The position numbers and the translations under genes were made by a program. A stretch of DNA of 20,197 nucleotides from JANNVK01 sp031414415 (lineage in GTDB: Bacteria; Acidobacteriota; Blastocatellia; Pyrinomonadales; Pyrinomonadaceae): positions 1-20,197 of the forward strand of contig JANNVK010000087.1 of NCBI GenBank assembly GCA_031414415.1, written 5' to 3'. Below the pieces are notes generated by a model that saw only the letters and a program-made list of their open reading frames with translations, had not been told where the DNA came from and made no database searches. Shown in pieces: positions 1 to 7,822 of this stretch. Within the stretch, counting starts at the first letter, position 1. Each line of letters opens with the position of its first letter.

Positions 1-864
1 GCCGTCAGGCGAAAGAGCAAAATTGTTGATTTTTTCGTGAATTTTTTCCGACGCACCGCCCAAAACAGGCATCCGAAAAAGCGTCGGATTTTCATTGTTT
101 TCATCGCGGATTAGAAAATAAAGTTTGTCGTTTTCGGGTGAAAATGCCAGCGAACTGTAAATAGTTTCATTTGGCGGACGAAGTTGGATACTGTTGCCGC
201 CTTCTGTTTGCCCAAGCCATAAAGTTTTTTTACCAAAATCGTCCGTTACATACGCAAATAATTTTCCATCGGGCGAAAGTGCGGCAATTTCGACTTTACC
301 GTTATTGGTTAATTGCCGAATTTGCATCTGCGTAAACGGCACGACCGCTTTTCGGGTTTCACTGCGAAACCAAAAATAACCGCCGAGTAGAAGTAAAAAG
401 GCAAAAGGTAAAAGGTAAAAGTAAGAAAAATTTCGGCTTGGTTGTTTTTGGGTAAGTTGCTTGTTTTCAATGTCTTCAACTATTTCCGCAATCGAATAAC
501 GAGAATATTCCTGGCTTTCAAACGTGATTTCGTTGGCAACTTCGATTTCTTCGCCGATGAATTTGTAGCCTTTACCCGGAATTGTGAGAATAAAACGATT
601 TTCGCCGCGAACTTCGCCGAGAGTTTTTCTGAGTGTTGAAACGTGAACAGTAAGGTTGCTTTCTTCGACAAATTGCCCTTCCCAAATCGTTTGCAGCAAT
701 TCATCTTTACTTAAAATTTCGCCGCGTCTTTTCACCAAAATTTCTAATAAATCAAACGTCTTCGGATTAAGCGAAATGGGTTTTCCGTGTTTAAAAAGAA
801 GCCGTTTCGTGCCGTCAAGCTCAAAATCGTCGAACCGGAAGTTGTTTTTTACCAATGATTTCAT
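1..864 (-). CDS. Membrane-anchored winged-helix / TolB-like (PD40) regulator, 5' part only
   Basis: The frame is open from an ATG at 864 to the left edge: 288 codons, no stop, so the C-terminus lies outside the window. Residues 9-108 form an OmpR/PhoB-type winged helix (Trans_reg_C): the beta-strand FRFDDFELDG, helix region NPKTFDLLEILVKRRGEILS, recognition helix around VEESNLTVHVSTLRKTLGE, and the wing hairpin IPGKGYKFIG. Residues 147-167 are a single hydrophobic segment (YFYLLPFAFLLLLGGYFWF). Beyond it come WD40-like/PD40 blades, seen as ALSPDGKLFAYV (196-207), AFSPENDKLYF (240-250) and FALSPDG at the edge. There is no receiver domain. In this architecture (CadC-like topology, common in Acidobacteriota) DNA binding is cytoplasmic and the propeller is probably periplasmic. 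This start is the only ATG, GTG or TTG after the in-frame upstream TAA, though no clear Shine-Dalgarno precedes it. Ligand and target genes are unknown. Confidence 0.9.
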   Translation of the reverse strand, partial: MKSLVKNNFRFDDFELDGTKRLLFKHGKPISLNPKTFDLLEILVKRRGEILSKDELLQTIWEGQFVEESNLTVHVSTLRKTLGEVRGENRFILTIPGKGYKFIGEEIEVANEITFESQEYSRYSIAEIVEDIENKQLTQKQPSRNFSYFYLLPFAFLLLLGGYFWFRSETRKAVVPFTQMQIRQLTNNGKVEIAALSPDGKLFAYVTDDFGKKTLWLGQTEGGNSIQLRPPNETIYSSLAFSPENDKLYFLIRDENNENPTLFRMPVLGGASEKIHEKINNFALSPDG

Positions 865-934
865 TGCGTTTCGGAAACTTTTGGAAAAATTAACCTTGAA
901 ATTAAGGACTTTTAATACGGTTTAAATCCAAACT

Positions 935-960
935 CGTAAGCGTTCGAGAAATACTTTGTT
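935..960 (-). repeat. Inverted partial copy of the array repeat
   Basis: AGCGTTCGAGAA at 939-950 is the exact reverse complement of the TTCTCGAACGCT that recurs in every 133-bp unit (1129-1140 in the first). Similarity extends over 935-960, about 22 of 26 positions by eye. It lies about 90 bp ahead of the array in opposite orientation and looks like a solitary relic of the same element. Confidence 0.55.
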
Positions 961-1051
961 AAAGGTTAAAAAAGAAACATAACTTTAACACAGTTATCGA
1001 TTAAAAAACGAACGATTAACCGAATGACGAAACAAATACGGCGAATGGAAC

Positions 1052-1450
1052 GCAGACACTCTTGTCTGCAAGCGTTTGCAAAACGCTAACTAACTTTGGT
1101 TATTTTCAACTTGAATTTAGCCAAGCATTTCTCGAACGCTTTCGCGTCCGTGCGGACAGGAGTGTCCGCGTTCCAGTCCGGAGTGCAGACACTCTTGTCT
1201 GCAAGCGTTTGCAAAACGCTAACTGTCTTTGGTTATCTTCAATTTGAATGGAACCAAACACTTCTCGAACGCTCTCGCGTCCGTGCGGACAGGAGTGTCC
1301 GCGTTCCAGTCCGGAGTGCAGACACTCTTGTCTGCAAGCGTTTGCAAAACGCTAACTGTCTTTGGTAACACTCAACAAGAGTGAATGCAAAGACTTCTCG
1401 AACGCTTTCGCGTCCGTGCGGACAGGAGTGTCCGCGTTCCGGTCAGGCAG
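1052..1450. repeat. REP-like tandem array, three 133-bp units with hairpins
   Basis: Units start at 1052, 1185 and 1318; the 133-bp period holds for two separate landmarks (GCAGACACTC at those positions; CTCGAAC at 1131, 1264 and 1397). Each unit has three short hairpins: GCAGAC/GTCTGC with loop ACTCTT, GCGTTT/AAACGC with loop GCA, and GCGGAC/GTCCGC with loop AGGAGT. The outer parts of a unit are also inverted relatives of each other: the reverse complement of GCGGACAGGAGTGTCCGC differs from GCAGACACTCTTGTCTGC at three positions. About 27 bases in the middle of each unit (around 1100-1127 in the first) are poorly conserved although the length stays fixed. This matches REP/BIME-type elements moved by RAYT transposases; no RAYT gene is in the window. 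Confidence 0.85.
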
Positions 1451-1466
1451 TAAAAAAAATAAATTT

Positions 1467-4400
1467 ATGTTAAATATACAAAACTTTTATTCAATCAATC
1501 GCACTTTTTTATTGTGCTTTTTGGCGTTCGGCTTTTTATTGCTCAACGCAACTTCTTTACAAGCCGCGACTTTTACGGTTACAAACGTCAACAATTCGGG
1601 TGCGGGAAGTTTGCGTCAAGCAATTATTGATTCAAATACTGCTCAAGGTCTCGGCGGAGTTCAGAACGTCATCAATTTTAATATCTCGGGCGGTGTCGTG
1701 CGAACCGTAAATCTGACATCGGCTTTGCCCAATATTACTTATCATTTAATAATTGATGGAACAACAATGGCAGGTTATAGCGGAACGCCGCTTTTTGAAT
1801 TAAACGGTGCAAGTGCCGGTGCAACGGCAAACGGTTTGACCAATCGGATCGGCACTTTTGAAGTTAAAGCGTTGATTATAAACCGCTTTGGCGGAAACGG
1901 AATCGAAGCTGTTTGTCCATCCGGCGGTTGCACAGAAAGCGAACATAACATCCTTTTTGTTACGGGAAGCTATATCGGAACAGACAAATTTGGCATCAAC
2001 GCCAACCCGAATAACGGCAACGGTATTTTTTATCAACCGCATCGGGCAATTGCTTATTCAACCATCGGCGGACCGCTGGCGAGTGAACGCAACATTATTT
2101 CGGGCAATGGGAAAAACGGTGTCTTGCTTCGCCGTTCCGATTACACTTATTCGACCGTTTCTTTTGTGAATAATTATATCGGGATTAATGTTTTCGGTGC
2201 GGCGGCGATTGGCAATACGCTCAACGGAATTTCCACCGAAGACAGTCCGGGTTCGCAAAACGGTTTAGGAATTGAAGTCGGCAACGAACTCGGATTTGCA
2301 GGTGCGTCTCTGCCGCCGACACTCGCTGATCGAAATATAATTTCCGGCAACGGTGCGAACGGAATTTTTAACAATACACCAATCGTTGATGTCAGCATTA
2401 GAAACAGCTATATCGGCACAAATTCGGGTGGAACGGCTGATGTCGGCAATGTTTTGGACGGCATAAATTTAACCGCACTCGGTAATCGAACTATCCAAAT
2501 CGGCGGCACACGCACGTTTGACGGCAATGTAATTTCGGGTAATAACGGCAACGGAATCGAATCGGCGATGTCGTTTACCATTGTTCAAAACAATCGAATC
2601 GGCACAAATGCACTCGGCACGGCGGCAATCGGCAATTCGTTGGACGGCGTTCGGCTTTTCACCATCAACGCTTTTCCTATTAATAATTGCTACATCGGCG
2701 GCAGCAATGCGGGCGAAGGAAATTTGATTTCGGGAAACGTAAACGGCATCACGATTGAGGCTGGTGCTGACGGAACCCGCGTCGAAGGCAATAAGATCGG
2801 CGTGAATCTCGCGACAACTGCTAAGATACCAAATACGCAGAGCGGCGTTGTCGTGAAAGCGAACAACGTCGGCATCGGATTCGCTAATAATGCTCCATCT
2901 GTAAACATCATCGGCGGCAACAGCATTAACGGTATTTGGGTTACGGGTCATTCAACAGGTGTCGATATTTTTAACAATTATATCGGGACGAACGCGAGCG
3001 ATGTGAACCTCGGCAATGCCTCTGCCGGCGTTTTCGTTGCACAGTGCGGGGCAAACGTCAGAATCGGAGCAGACGCGGCGATTTCGGGAGCTGCGAACAT
3101 CATAGCCTATAACGGAATCAACGGCGTTTTGGCGTGGGATACTGTGCAATGTGTCAGCATTCCGGCGGCGTATATCAATGTTGCCGTTCGCCGCAATTCG
3201 ATTTATTCAAACGGCGGTTTGGGAATCAATTTAATCGGAGCAAACGGTGTAGATACCAACGATTTAGGCGACACAGACGATGGACCGAACGGTTTGCAAA
3301 ATTATCCGACATTGCTCAAAGCCTCGCCGAATCAGCTTTACGGAACATTAAACAGCAAGCCGAATCAAACTTATATCGCCGATATTTTTCAAGTTGCCTC
3401 GTGCGATGCGTCGGGCAACGGCGAAGGAAAAACACTGCTTGGCTCAAAGAGTATTTCAACAAATGCGGCTGGAAATGTAACTTATAATTTTGTCGGAATC
3501 CCGCTTTCCGTCGGGCAAATTATCGCCGCAACCGCCACCGATTCAATGGGAAATACATCAGAATTTTCGACGTGTTTGACCGTGACAAATAATCCGGGCG
3601 ATGTTTCTTTTAATGTTTCAAGTTCTTCGGGAGCGGAAAATTCGAGCGTTGCCGCATTTACGATCGATCGCGTAAATGGTGCAAGCGGAACAATTACGGT
3701 TGATTTTGCAACGCAAGACGGCACCGCAGTTGCCGGAACAGATTACACAACCACAAACACGCAAGTAACTTTTCTCAACGGCGAAACATTAAAAACGATT
3801 TTCGTTCCGCTTATCAATAACACGAAAGACGAACCTTCGCGGACATTTTCGGCAATTTTGAGCAATCCGAACGGCGGAGCGTTTGTCGCAAACATTGCCA
3901 CACATACATTTACGATTACCGATGATGATCCGCCGCCGACCGTTTCAATCAGCGATGTTTCGATCTTGGAAGGCAATCAAGGCAGCATAACATTTACGTT
4001 TAATGTTTCGCTTTCGGCTACGTCAGGCAACAGCACATCCGTAAATTATTCAACAGCCAACGGCACAGCAACCGCCACGCAAGATTATTTGGCGACTTCG
4101 GGAACGGTCAATTTTGCTCCGAATGAAGTTTTGAAAACCGCGACCGTTACGGTCAATGGCGATTTGGTTCCTGAAATTAACGAGACATTTTTCGTCAATC
4201 TTGCTACACCGACAAATCTGACAATCAACGACGGTCAAGCACTCGGCACGATTTTGGATGACGATAATGCGGGCAAAATAGCGTTCGCTTTTGCGACTTA
4301 CAGCGTTGCCGAAGGTTCGCCGAATGCCATAATTACGCTGACCAGAACAAACGGTTCGGCGGGAACAGTTGCCGTAAACTACACAACTTCAAACGGCACG

Positions 4401-6287
4401 GCAACCGCCGGCAGCGATTACTTGGCAACGACCGGAATCGCAACTTTCAACGACGGACAAACAAGCACATCGTTCAATATTCCGATAATTTCCGACGCAA
4501 ACGGCGAAGCAAACGAAACCGTTTTCGTCTCGATTTCAAATCCGCTCGGCGGAGCGATTTTGGGAACGCAAACCAACGCAGTTTTGACAATATTCGACGA
4601 CGACGGCGGACTTCCCGCGAATGTTTCAATCAGCGGACAGATTGTGGAAAATGCGTTGCCGCTTGCAAATGTTTTGGTCACACTAAACGGTTCGCAATCT
4701 GCAACCGCATTGACCAATGGAAGCGGAAATTATTCATTCACGAATCTTCCGGCGGGCGGCAATTTTCTCGTCACACCAACTCTGAACGGCTATTCATTTG
4801 AACCGCAAAGTTTGAGTTTCACGAATCTTGCGGCAAATATCACGAACGCGAATTTTGTCGGTTCGACCGGAACGCCGTCAAGAGCGTTAAAGGTTGTTTC
4901 AACCGCCACAATCAGCGGTCAAGATGCAAATTTGACGGTTGATTTGCAAAGTCAAGGCAACGAAAACAGCATCGGATTCAGCCTCGGTTACAACTCGGCG
5001 TTGGCATTTAATCCGCAAGTTTCGCTCGGTGTTGATGCGGCAAATGCTTCGTTAATCGTCAATAATTCAATCGCGGGCAGACTCGGCGTGATTCTCGCGT
5101 TGCCTGCGGGACAAACTTTTGCGACGGGAAATCGTCAACTCGTGAAAATCACGTTTAATACTGCGGTTACATCGCTTTTCAGCACACCGCTTTATTTTAG
5201 CGATTCGCCGATTTTGCGAAAAACTGCGGACGCAAACGCAAGCGGTTTGCCGACTTCGTATTACGACGGTTTAATCGGATTTTCGCAAGGTTTTGAAGCC
5301 GATGTTGCATCGCGTCCGGCAGGCGACGGATTCTTGGCGGTTGATGATTTTACGCAAGTCGGACGATTTGTCGCCGGACTCGATACGCCCGATTCGCCTG
5401 TTTCAACCAACGAATTTCAACGTGCCGATTGTTCGCCGCGTGGAATAAAAGGCGATGGAGTGTTAGCGGTTGACGATTTCACGCAAGCCGGACGCTATGC
5501 CGCCGGACTTGACGCAAGCCAAAAAGCCGGCGGAGCAACACAGTTCAGCGGATTATTACAAGCACCGTCTGAGTTAGCGGATGGGTTAATTCCAAATCTC
5601 GCCGTGCCGCGTGTCATTCGGGTTGTCAATGCGTCCGCTTCGCCGGGAACGCAAGCCTTTGTTTCAGTCGAAATTGATGCCAACGGCGACGAAAACGGCT
5701 TCGGATTTACGCTCAATTACGAACAAACAAAACTTTCCGCACCGCTTGTTGCAACCGGGACTGGAACGCAAGGCACGTTTTTGATTCCGAACACGAACAC
5801 GCAAGGAAAAGTCGGCGTAATCATCGCGTTTTCGCCCGGTTCAACGATTCAAGCGGGAACAAAACAGCTTGTCACGATTCGATTCAACGTGGCGGCAAAT
5901 GCAACGAGTGGTTTATCGCCCTTAACATTCGGCGATTCTCCGGTAATCCGAAAAGTTTCGGATGCAAATGCAGTTACGCTCGCGGCAAGTTTTACGGACG
6001 GTAATTTGAATATTCTAGGTCCGACCGCCGCAAATATTTCAATTAGCGGAAGAGTTCTTAACGCAAACGGACGTGCAATTCCAAAAGCGGTAATTTCTGT
6101 TACAAATCAAAATGGCGAACAACAAACCGCTCGCACAAATCCTTTCGGTTATTACCGTTTCAGTGAAATTCCGGCAGGACAAACTTATGTCATCACTGTC
6201 GTAAGTAAAAGATATACGTTCGCATCGTCGCTTGTATTTTCGGCAACCGAAAATTTGACTGATGTCGATTTTTTCGCCGAGCAGTAA
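1467..6287 (+). CDS. Large secreted beta-helix / Calx-beta / cohesin-dockerin-like protein
   Basis: 1606 residues from ATG 1467. An in-frame ATG at 1362 is rejected because it lies inside the repeat array and would bury the signal peptide. Residues 1-33 are a signal peptide (FLLCFLAFGFLLL, cleavage near SLQA). Residues about 36-660 are degenerate right-handed beta-helix coils with recurring NIISGN, NGI and YIGTN motifs, opening with GAGSLRQAI. Three Calx-beta domains follow at about 709-822, 823-933 and 935-1050, each ending in a DDD-type Ca-binding turn. A carboxypeptidase-regulatory/CnaB-like domain is at 1052-1135, cohesin-like sandwiches at 1138-1270 and 1380-1515, and a dockerin-like pair between them (GDGFLAVDDFTQVGR and GDGVLAVDDFTQAGR). 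A second regulatory-like domain (1522-1606) ends the protein. It is probably a cell-surface or extracellular adhesin or scaffold. The beta-helix is not evidence of enzyme activity; I see no catalytic motif. Confidence 0.9.
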   Translation: MLNIQNFYSINRTFLLCFLAFGFLLLNATSLQAATFTVTNVNNSGAGSLRQAIIDSNTAQGLGGVQNVINFNISGGVVRTVNLTSALPNITYHLIIDGTTMAGYSGTPLFELNGASAGATANGLTNRIGTFEVKALIINRFGGNGIEAVCPSGGCTESEHNILFVTGSYIGTDKFGINANPNNGNGIFYQPHRAIAYSTIGGPLASERNIISGNGKNGVLLRRSDYTYSTVSFVNNYIGINVFGAAAIGNTLNGISTEDSPGSQNGLGIEVGNELGFAGASLPPTLADRNIISGNGANGIFNNTPIVDVSIRNSYIGTNSGGTADVGNVLDGINLTALGNRTIQIGGTRTFDGNVISGNNGNGIESAMSFTIVQNNRIGTNALGTAAIGNSLDGVRLFTINAFPINNCYIGGSNAGEGNLISGNVNGITIEAGADGTRVEGNKIGVNLATTAKIPNTQSGVVVKANNVGIGFANNAPSVNIIGGNSINGIWVTGHSTGVDIFNNYIGTNASDVNLGNASAGVFVAQCGANVRIGADAAISGAANIIAYNGINGVLAWDTVQCVSIPAAYINVAVRRNSIYSNGGLGINLIGANGVDTNDLGDTDDGPNGLQNYPTLLKASPNQLYGTLNSKPNQTYIADIFQVASCDASGNGEGKTLLGSKSISTNAAGNVTYNFVGIPLSVGQIIAATATDSMGNTSEFSTCLTVTNNPGDVSFNVSSSSGAENSSVAAFTIDRVNGASGTITVDFATQDGTAVAGTDYTTTNTQVTFLNGETLKTIFVPLINNTKDEPSRTFSAILSNPNGGAFVANIATHTFTITDDDPPPTVSISDVSILEGNQGSITFTFNVSLSATSGNSTSVNYSTANGTATATQDYLATSGTVNFAPNEVLKTATVTVNGDLVPEINETFFVNLATPTNLTINDGQALGTILDDDNAGKIAFAFATYSVAEGSPNAIITLTRTNGSAGTVAVNYTTSNGTATAGSDYLATTGIATFNDGQTSTSFNIPIISDANGEANETVFVSISNPLGGAILGTQTNAVLTIFDDDGGLPANVSISGQIVENALPLANVLVTLNGSQSATALTNGSGNYSFTNLPAGGNFLVTPTLNGYSFEPQSLSFTNLAANITNANFVGSTGTPSRALKVVSTATISGQDANLTVDLQSQGNENSIGFSLGYNSALAFNPQVSLGVDAANASLIVNNSIAGRLGVILALPAGQTFATGNRQLVKITFNTAVTSLFSTPLYFSDSPILRKTADANASGLPTSYYDGLIGFSQGFEADVASRPAGDGFLAVDDFTQVGRFVAGLDTPDSPVSTNEFQRADCSPRGIKGDGVLAVDDFTQAGRYAAGLDASQKAGGATQFSGLLQAPSELADGLIPNLAVPRVIRVVNASASPGTQAFVSVEIDANGDENGFGFTLNYEQTKLSAPLVATGTGTQGTFLIPNTNTQGKVGVIIAFSPGSTIQAGTKQLVTIRFNVAANATSGLSPLTFGDSPVIRKVSDANAVTLAASFTDGNLNILGPTAANISISGRVLNANGRAIPKAVISVTNQNGEQQTARTNPFGYYRFSEIPAGQTYVITVVSKRYTFASSLVFSATENLTDVDFFAEQ

Positions 6288-6367
6288 TTATTTACAAACT
6301 CTTATTGTTTTAGTTTTTGATATTCGAAATAAGACAAGTGACAACCAATAATATCTCGTAAAAGTTT

Positions 6368-6394
6368 TTAACTGTTTCCGAATAAAACAGTTAG
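6368..6394 (+). terminator. Possible weak terminator hairpin after the large secreted gene
   Basis: TAACTGTTT (6369-6377) pairs with AAACAGTTA (6385-6393) across a 7-base loop, giving a 9-bp A+T-rich stem. The following bases (GTTTCTTTCC) are only a poor T-tract, so termination would be weak at best. Confidence 0.3.
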
Positions 6395-6428
6395 TTTCTT
6401 TCCAAATAAAAAGAACCGAGGTTCAAAA

Positions 6429-6869
6429 ATGAAAACTATTTTTTTAATTTTGATGACAGTTTCAACATTAATATCGGTAAAAGCACAGGACAATGAACTA
6501 TTGATGATTCCGAAAATCGAAGATATTAAACGAATAAAGGTCGAAAAATCAGACGGAAATTGGTTTACGCCCGAATCGCTTCTCAAACTCCTGCCAAAAT
6601 TCAAACTTGGAGGCGGCTATAAAACCAAAATGCTATGGCAGCAGGGCACAATCAAACTAAGGAATGGCAAGGTTCTTCATTGGCGGACTTATGATTGCCG
6701 GACTCTCGTGTTTTTTACCCGAGATAAAGAAAAATATTTTCAAATACCGAACGAAGATGGGAATGATATTACTTTGCAGCTGCCAAAACAGACATATGAA
6801 AAAAATACAAATACTAACTTTTACAATTTTGATTCTGGCGGCGATGTCAACTATTTCATCTGCTGGTGA
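6429..6869 (+). CDS. Small secreted protein of unknown function
   Basis: 146 residues with an N-terminal signal peptide (IFLILMTVSTLIS, cleavage near VKAQ). A GAGG at 6418-6421 precedes the ATG at a normal distance. The mature part is mixed polar (IEDIKRIKVEKSDGNWFTPESLLKLL is cut here for length: the segment IKRIKVEKSD then NWFTPESLLKLLPKFK). I recognise no family. The 3' end overlaps the next gene by 74 bp in another frame and the last 25 residues look less protein-like, so a recent frameshift or a lost original stop is possible. It is probably co-transcribed with the DUF2259-like gene, which also encodes an exported product. Confidence 0.65.
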   Translation: MKTIFLILMTVSTLISVKAQDNELLMIPKIEDIKRIKVEKSDGNWFTPESLLKLLPKFKLGGGYKTKMLWQQGTIKLRNGKVLHWRTYDCRTLVFFTRDKEKYFQIPNEDGNDITLQLPKQTYEKNTNTNFYNFDSGGDVNYFICW

Positions 6870-7671
6870 TTATGCCGAGATGAAATTTATCGGATTTTCA
6901 GAAGACGGGAAATATTTGGCGTTTGAACAATACGGTGACTGGGACGTTCATGTTGGCGGAAGCTATGCGACTACGTATTTTGTGGATGTGGAAAAAAACG
7001 TTTATGATGCCGCTCCATCTGTTTTTGACTATTCGTTAAATACGGAACAACATACAGGGCTTTCGGAAGCTGCAAAAATGTCTCGCTACAAAGCAAGCGT
7101 TGCTGCCGGAATAAAGCGATTTAAGATTGTAATTGGTAATACCGGAAAATTAGTTGCAGCACACCTTGAAACAGATCGTAGTTTCGAGAAACCCGAGATG
7201 AGGGAAGTCGAGAAATTAAAGAGCGATGGCACATCGATCAAGAAATTGATGCCTTTTTATCAAGGCGACAGTTTTCTGCTACCGGAACACAACCCGAACA
7301 AAATAATTTTCAATCCGATTATCTATCCAGTAAACCCTGATTTTGAGAAACTTTATGAACTCGAACTAAAACATATTGCTGCTGAAAAACCTTGCGAGGC
7401 AAAAGGAAATGTAGTTAATGCTTCGATAATCGAACTAACAATCAAGCAAGTTGATCACCAACTGGATTCACCGCTTCAAATTTTGCAAAGAGACAAAACA
7501 CTTCCGGAAGTTCGTGGATGTCCGTATGCCTACCGTATCGAACAGGTTTTCTTATACAAGGATAATCTTGCAGTTTTCATAAATGTTTACACGATGGGTT
7601 TTCCAGGTTCAACGATGAGATATATGGTCGTGACAAGTAAGCATTTAAATAACGAACGAATAAACAAATGA
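6796..7671 (+). CDS. Predicted secreted protein, DUF2259-like
   Basis: 291 residues from ATG 6796. The same frame is open from 6664, but only this start puts a signal peptide first (MKKIQILTFTILILAAMS, cleavage near SSA). The mature start, MKFIGFSEDGKYLAFEQYG, fits the opening signature of DUF2259 proteins, a family of exported proteins of unknown function; the assignment is from memory of the pattern. It goes on with YFVDVEKN, a charged middle, and a C-terminal region containing CPYAYRIEQVFLYKDNLAVF. The start lies inside the upstream small gene (74-bp overlap) and has no good Shine-Dalgarno, so translation may be coupled to that gene. Confidence 0.75.
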   Translation: MKKIQILTFTILILAAMSTISSAGDYAEMKFIGFSEDGKYLAFEQYGDWDVHVGGSYATTYFVDVEKNVYDAAPSVFDYSLNTEQHTGLSEAAKMSRYKASVAAGIKRFKIVIGNTGKLVAAHLETDRSFEKPEMREVEKLKSDGTSIKKLMPFYQGDSFLLPEHNPNKIIFNPIIYPVNPDFEKLYELELKHIAAEKPCEAKGNVVNASIIELTIKQVDHQLDSPLQILQRDKTLPEVRGCPYAYRIEQVFLYKDNLAVFINVYTMGFPGSTMRYMVVTSKHLNNERINK

Positions 7672-7702
7672 CGAAATGAATATCCATCTCTAACTAAATT
7701 TT

Positions 7703-7733
7703 TTGACAATTTAGCTAACTGGATAGGTAGTGT
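7703..7733 (+). promoter_or_regulatory. Possible promoter for the S74 fibre gene
   Basis: A perfect TTGACA lies at 7703-7708 in the 151-bp gap before the ATG at 7823. The -10 candidates (TAGGTA at 7724 or TAGTGT at 7728) are poor, so only the -35 match is convincing. A Shine-Dalgarno-like AAGGA at 7814-7818 precedes the start codon. Confidence 0.25.
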
Positions 7734-7822
7734 TTTATCAAATTTAACGCTTTACACTTCATTTTCGTGAGCGAATTCGGCGTGTTTTTATTTGAAAAGC
7801 CAACTAAATTTTTAAGGATATT

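Larger units (their letters stand above)
865..1466. other. Gene-free region dominated by REP-like repeats
   Basis: About 600 bp separate two divergent genes. Positions 865-1050 hold A+T-rich sequence that must carry the regulator's promoter; no convincing -35/-10 pair stands out. Positions 1052-1450 are the 133-bp repeat array described separately. The last 16 bases before the ATG at 1467 are A+T-rich. Small open frames inside the array are by-products of the repeat and have no coding character. Confidence 0.7.

Noticed and set aside
1062..1368. Short open frames inside the repeat array
   Set aside because: They are translations of the 133-bp repeat (RVRADRSVRVP-type peptides) with no independent coding features.
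1052..1450. CRISPR array
   Set aside because: The repeat unit is 133 bp, conserved almost throughout, with multiple hairpins; only three copies and no cas genes.
1362..1466. 35-residue N-terminal extension of the large secreted protein
   Set aside because: It translates the third repeat unit; related peptides appear in other units and frames. The signal peptide begins at ATG 1467.
2469..2951. 160-codon antisense open frame in the beta-helix gene
   Set aside because: The sense frame has a continuous beta-helix pattern; the antisense peptide is a by-product of the repeated codons.
6664..6795. N-terminal extension of the DUF2259-like protein
   Set aside because: It overlaps the upstream gene even further and would place the signal peptide internally.
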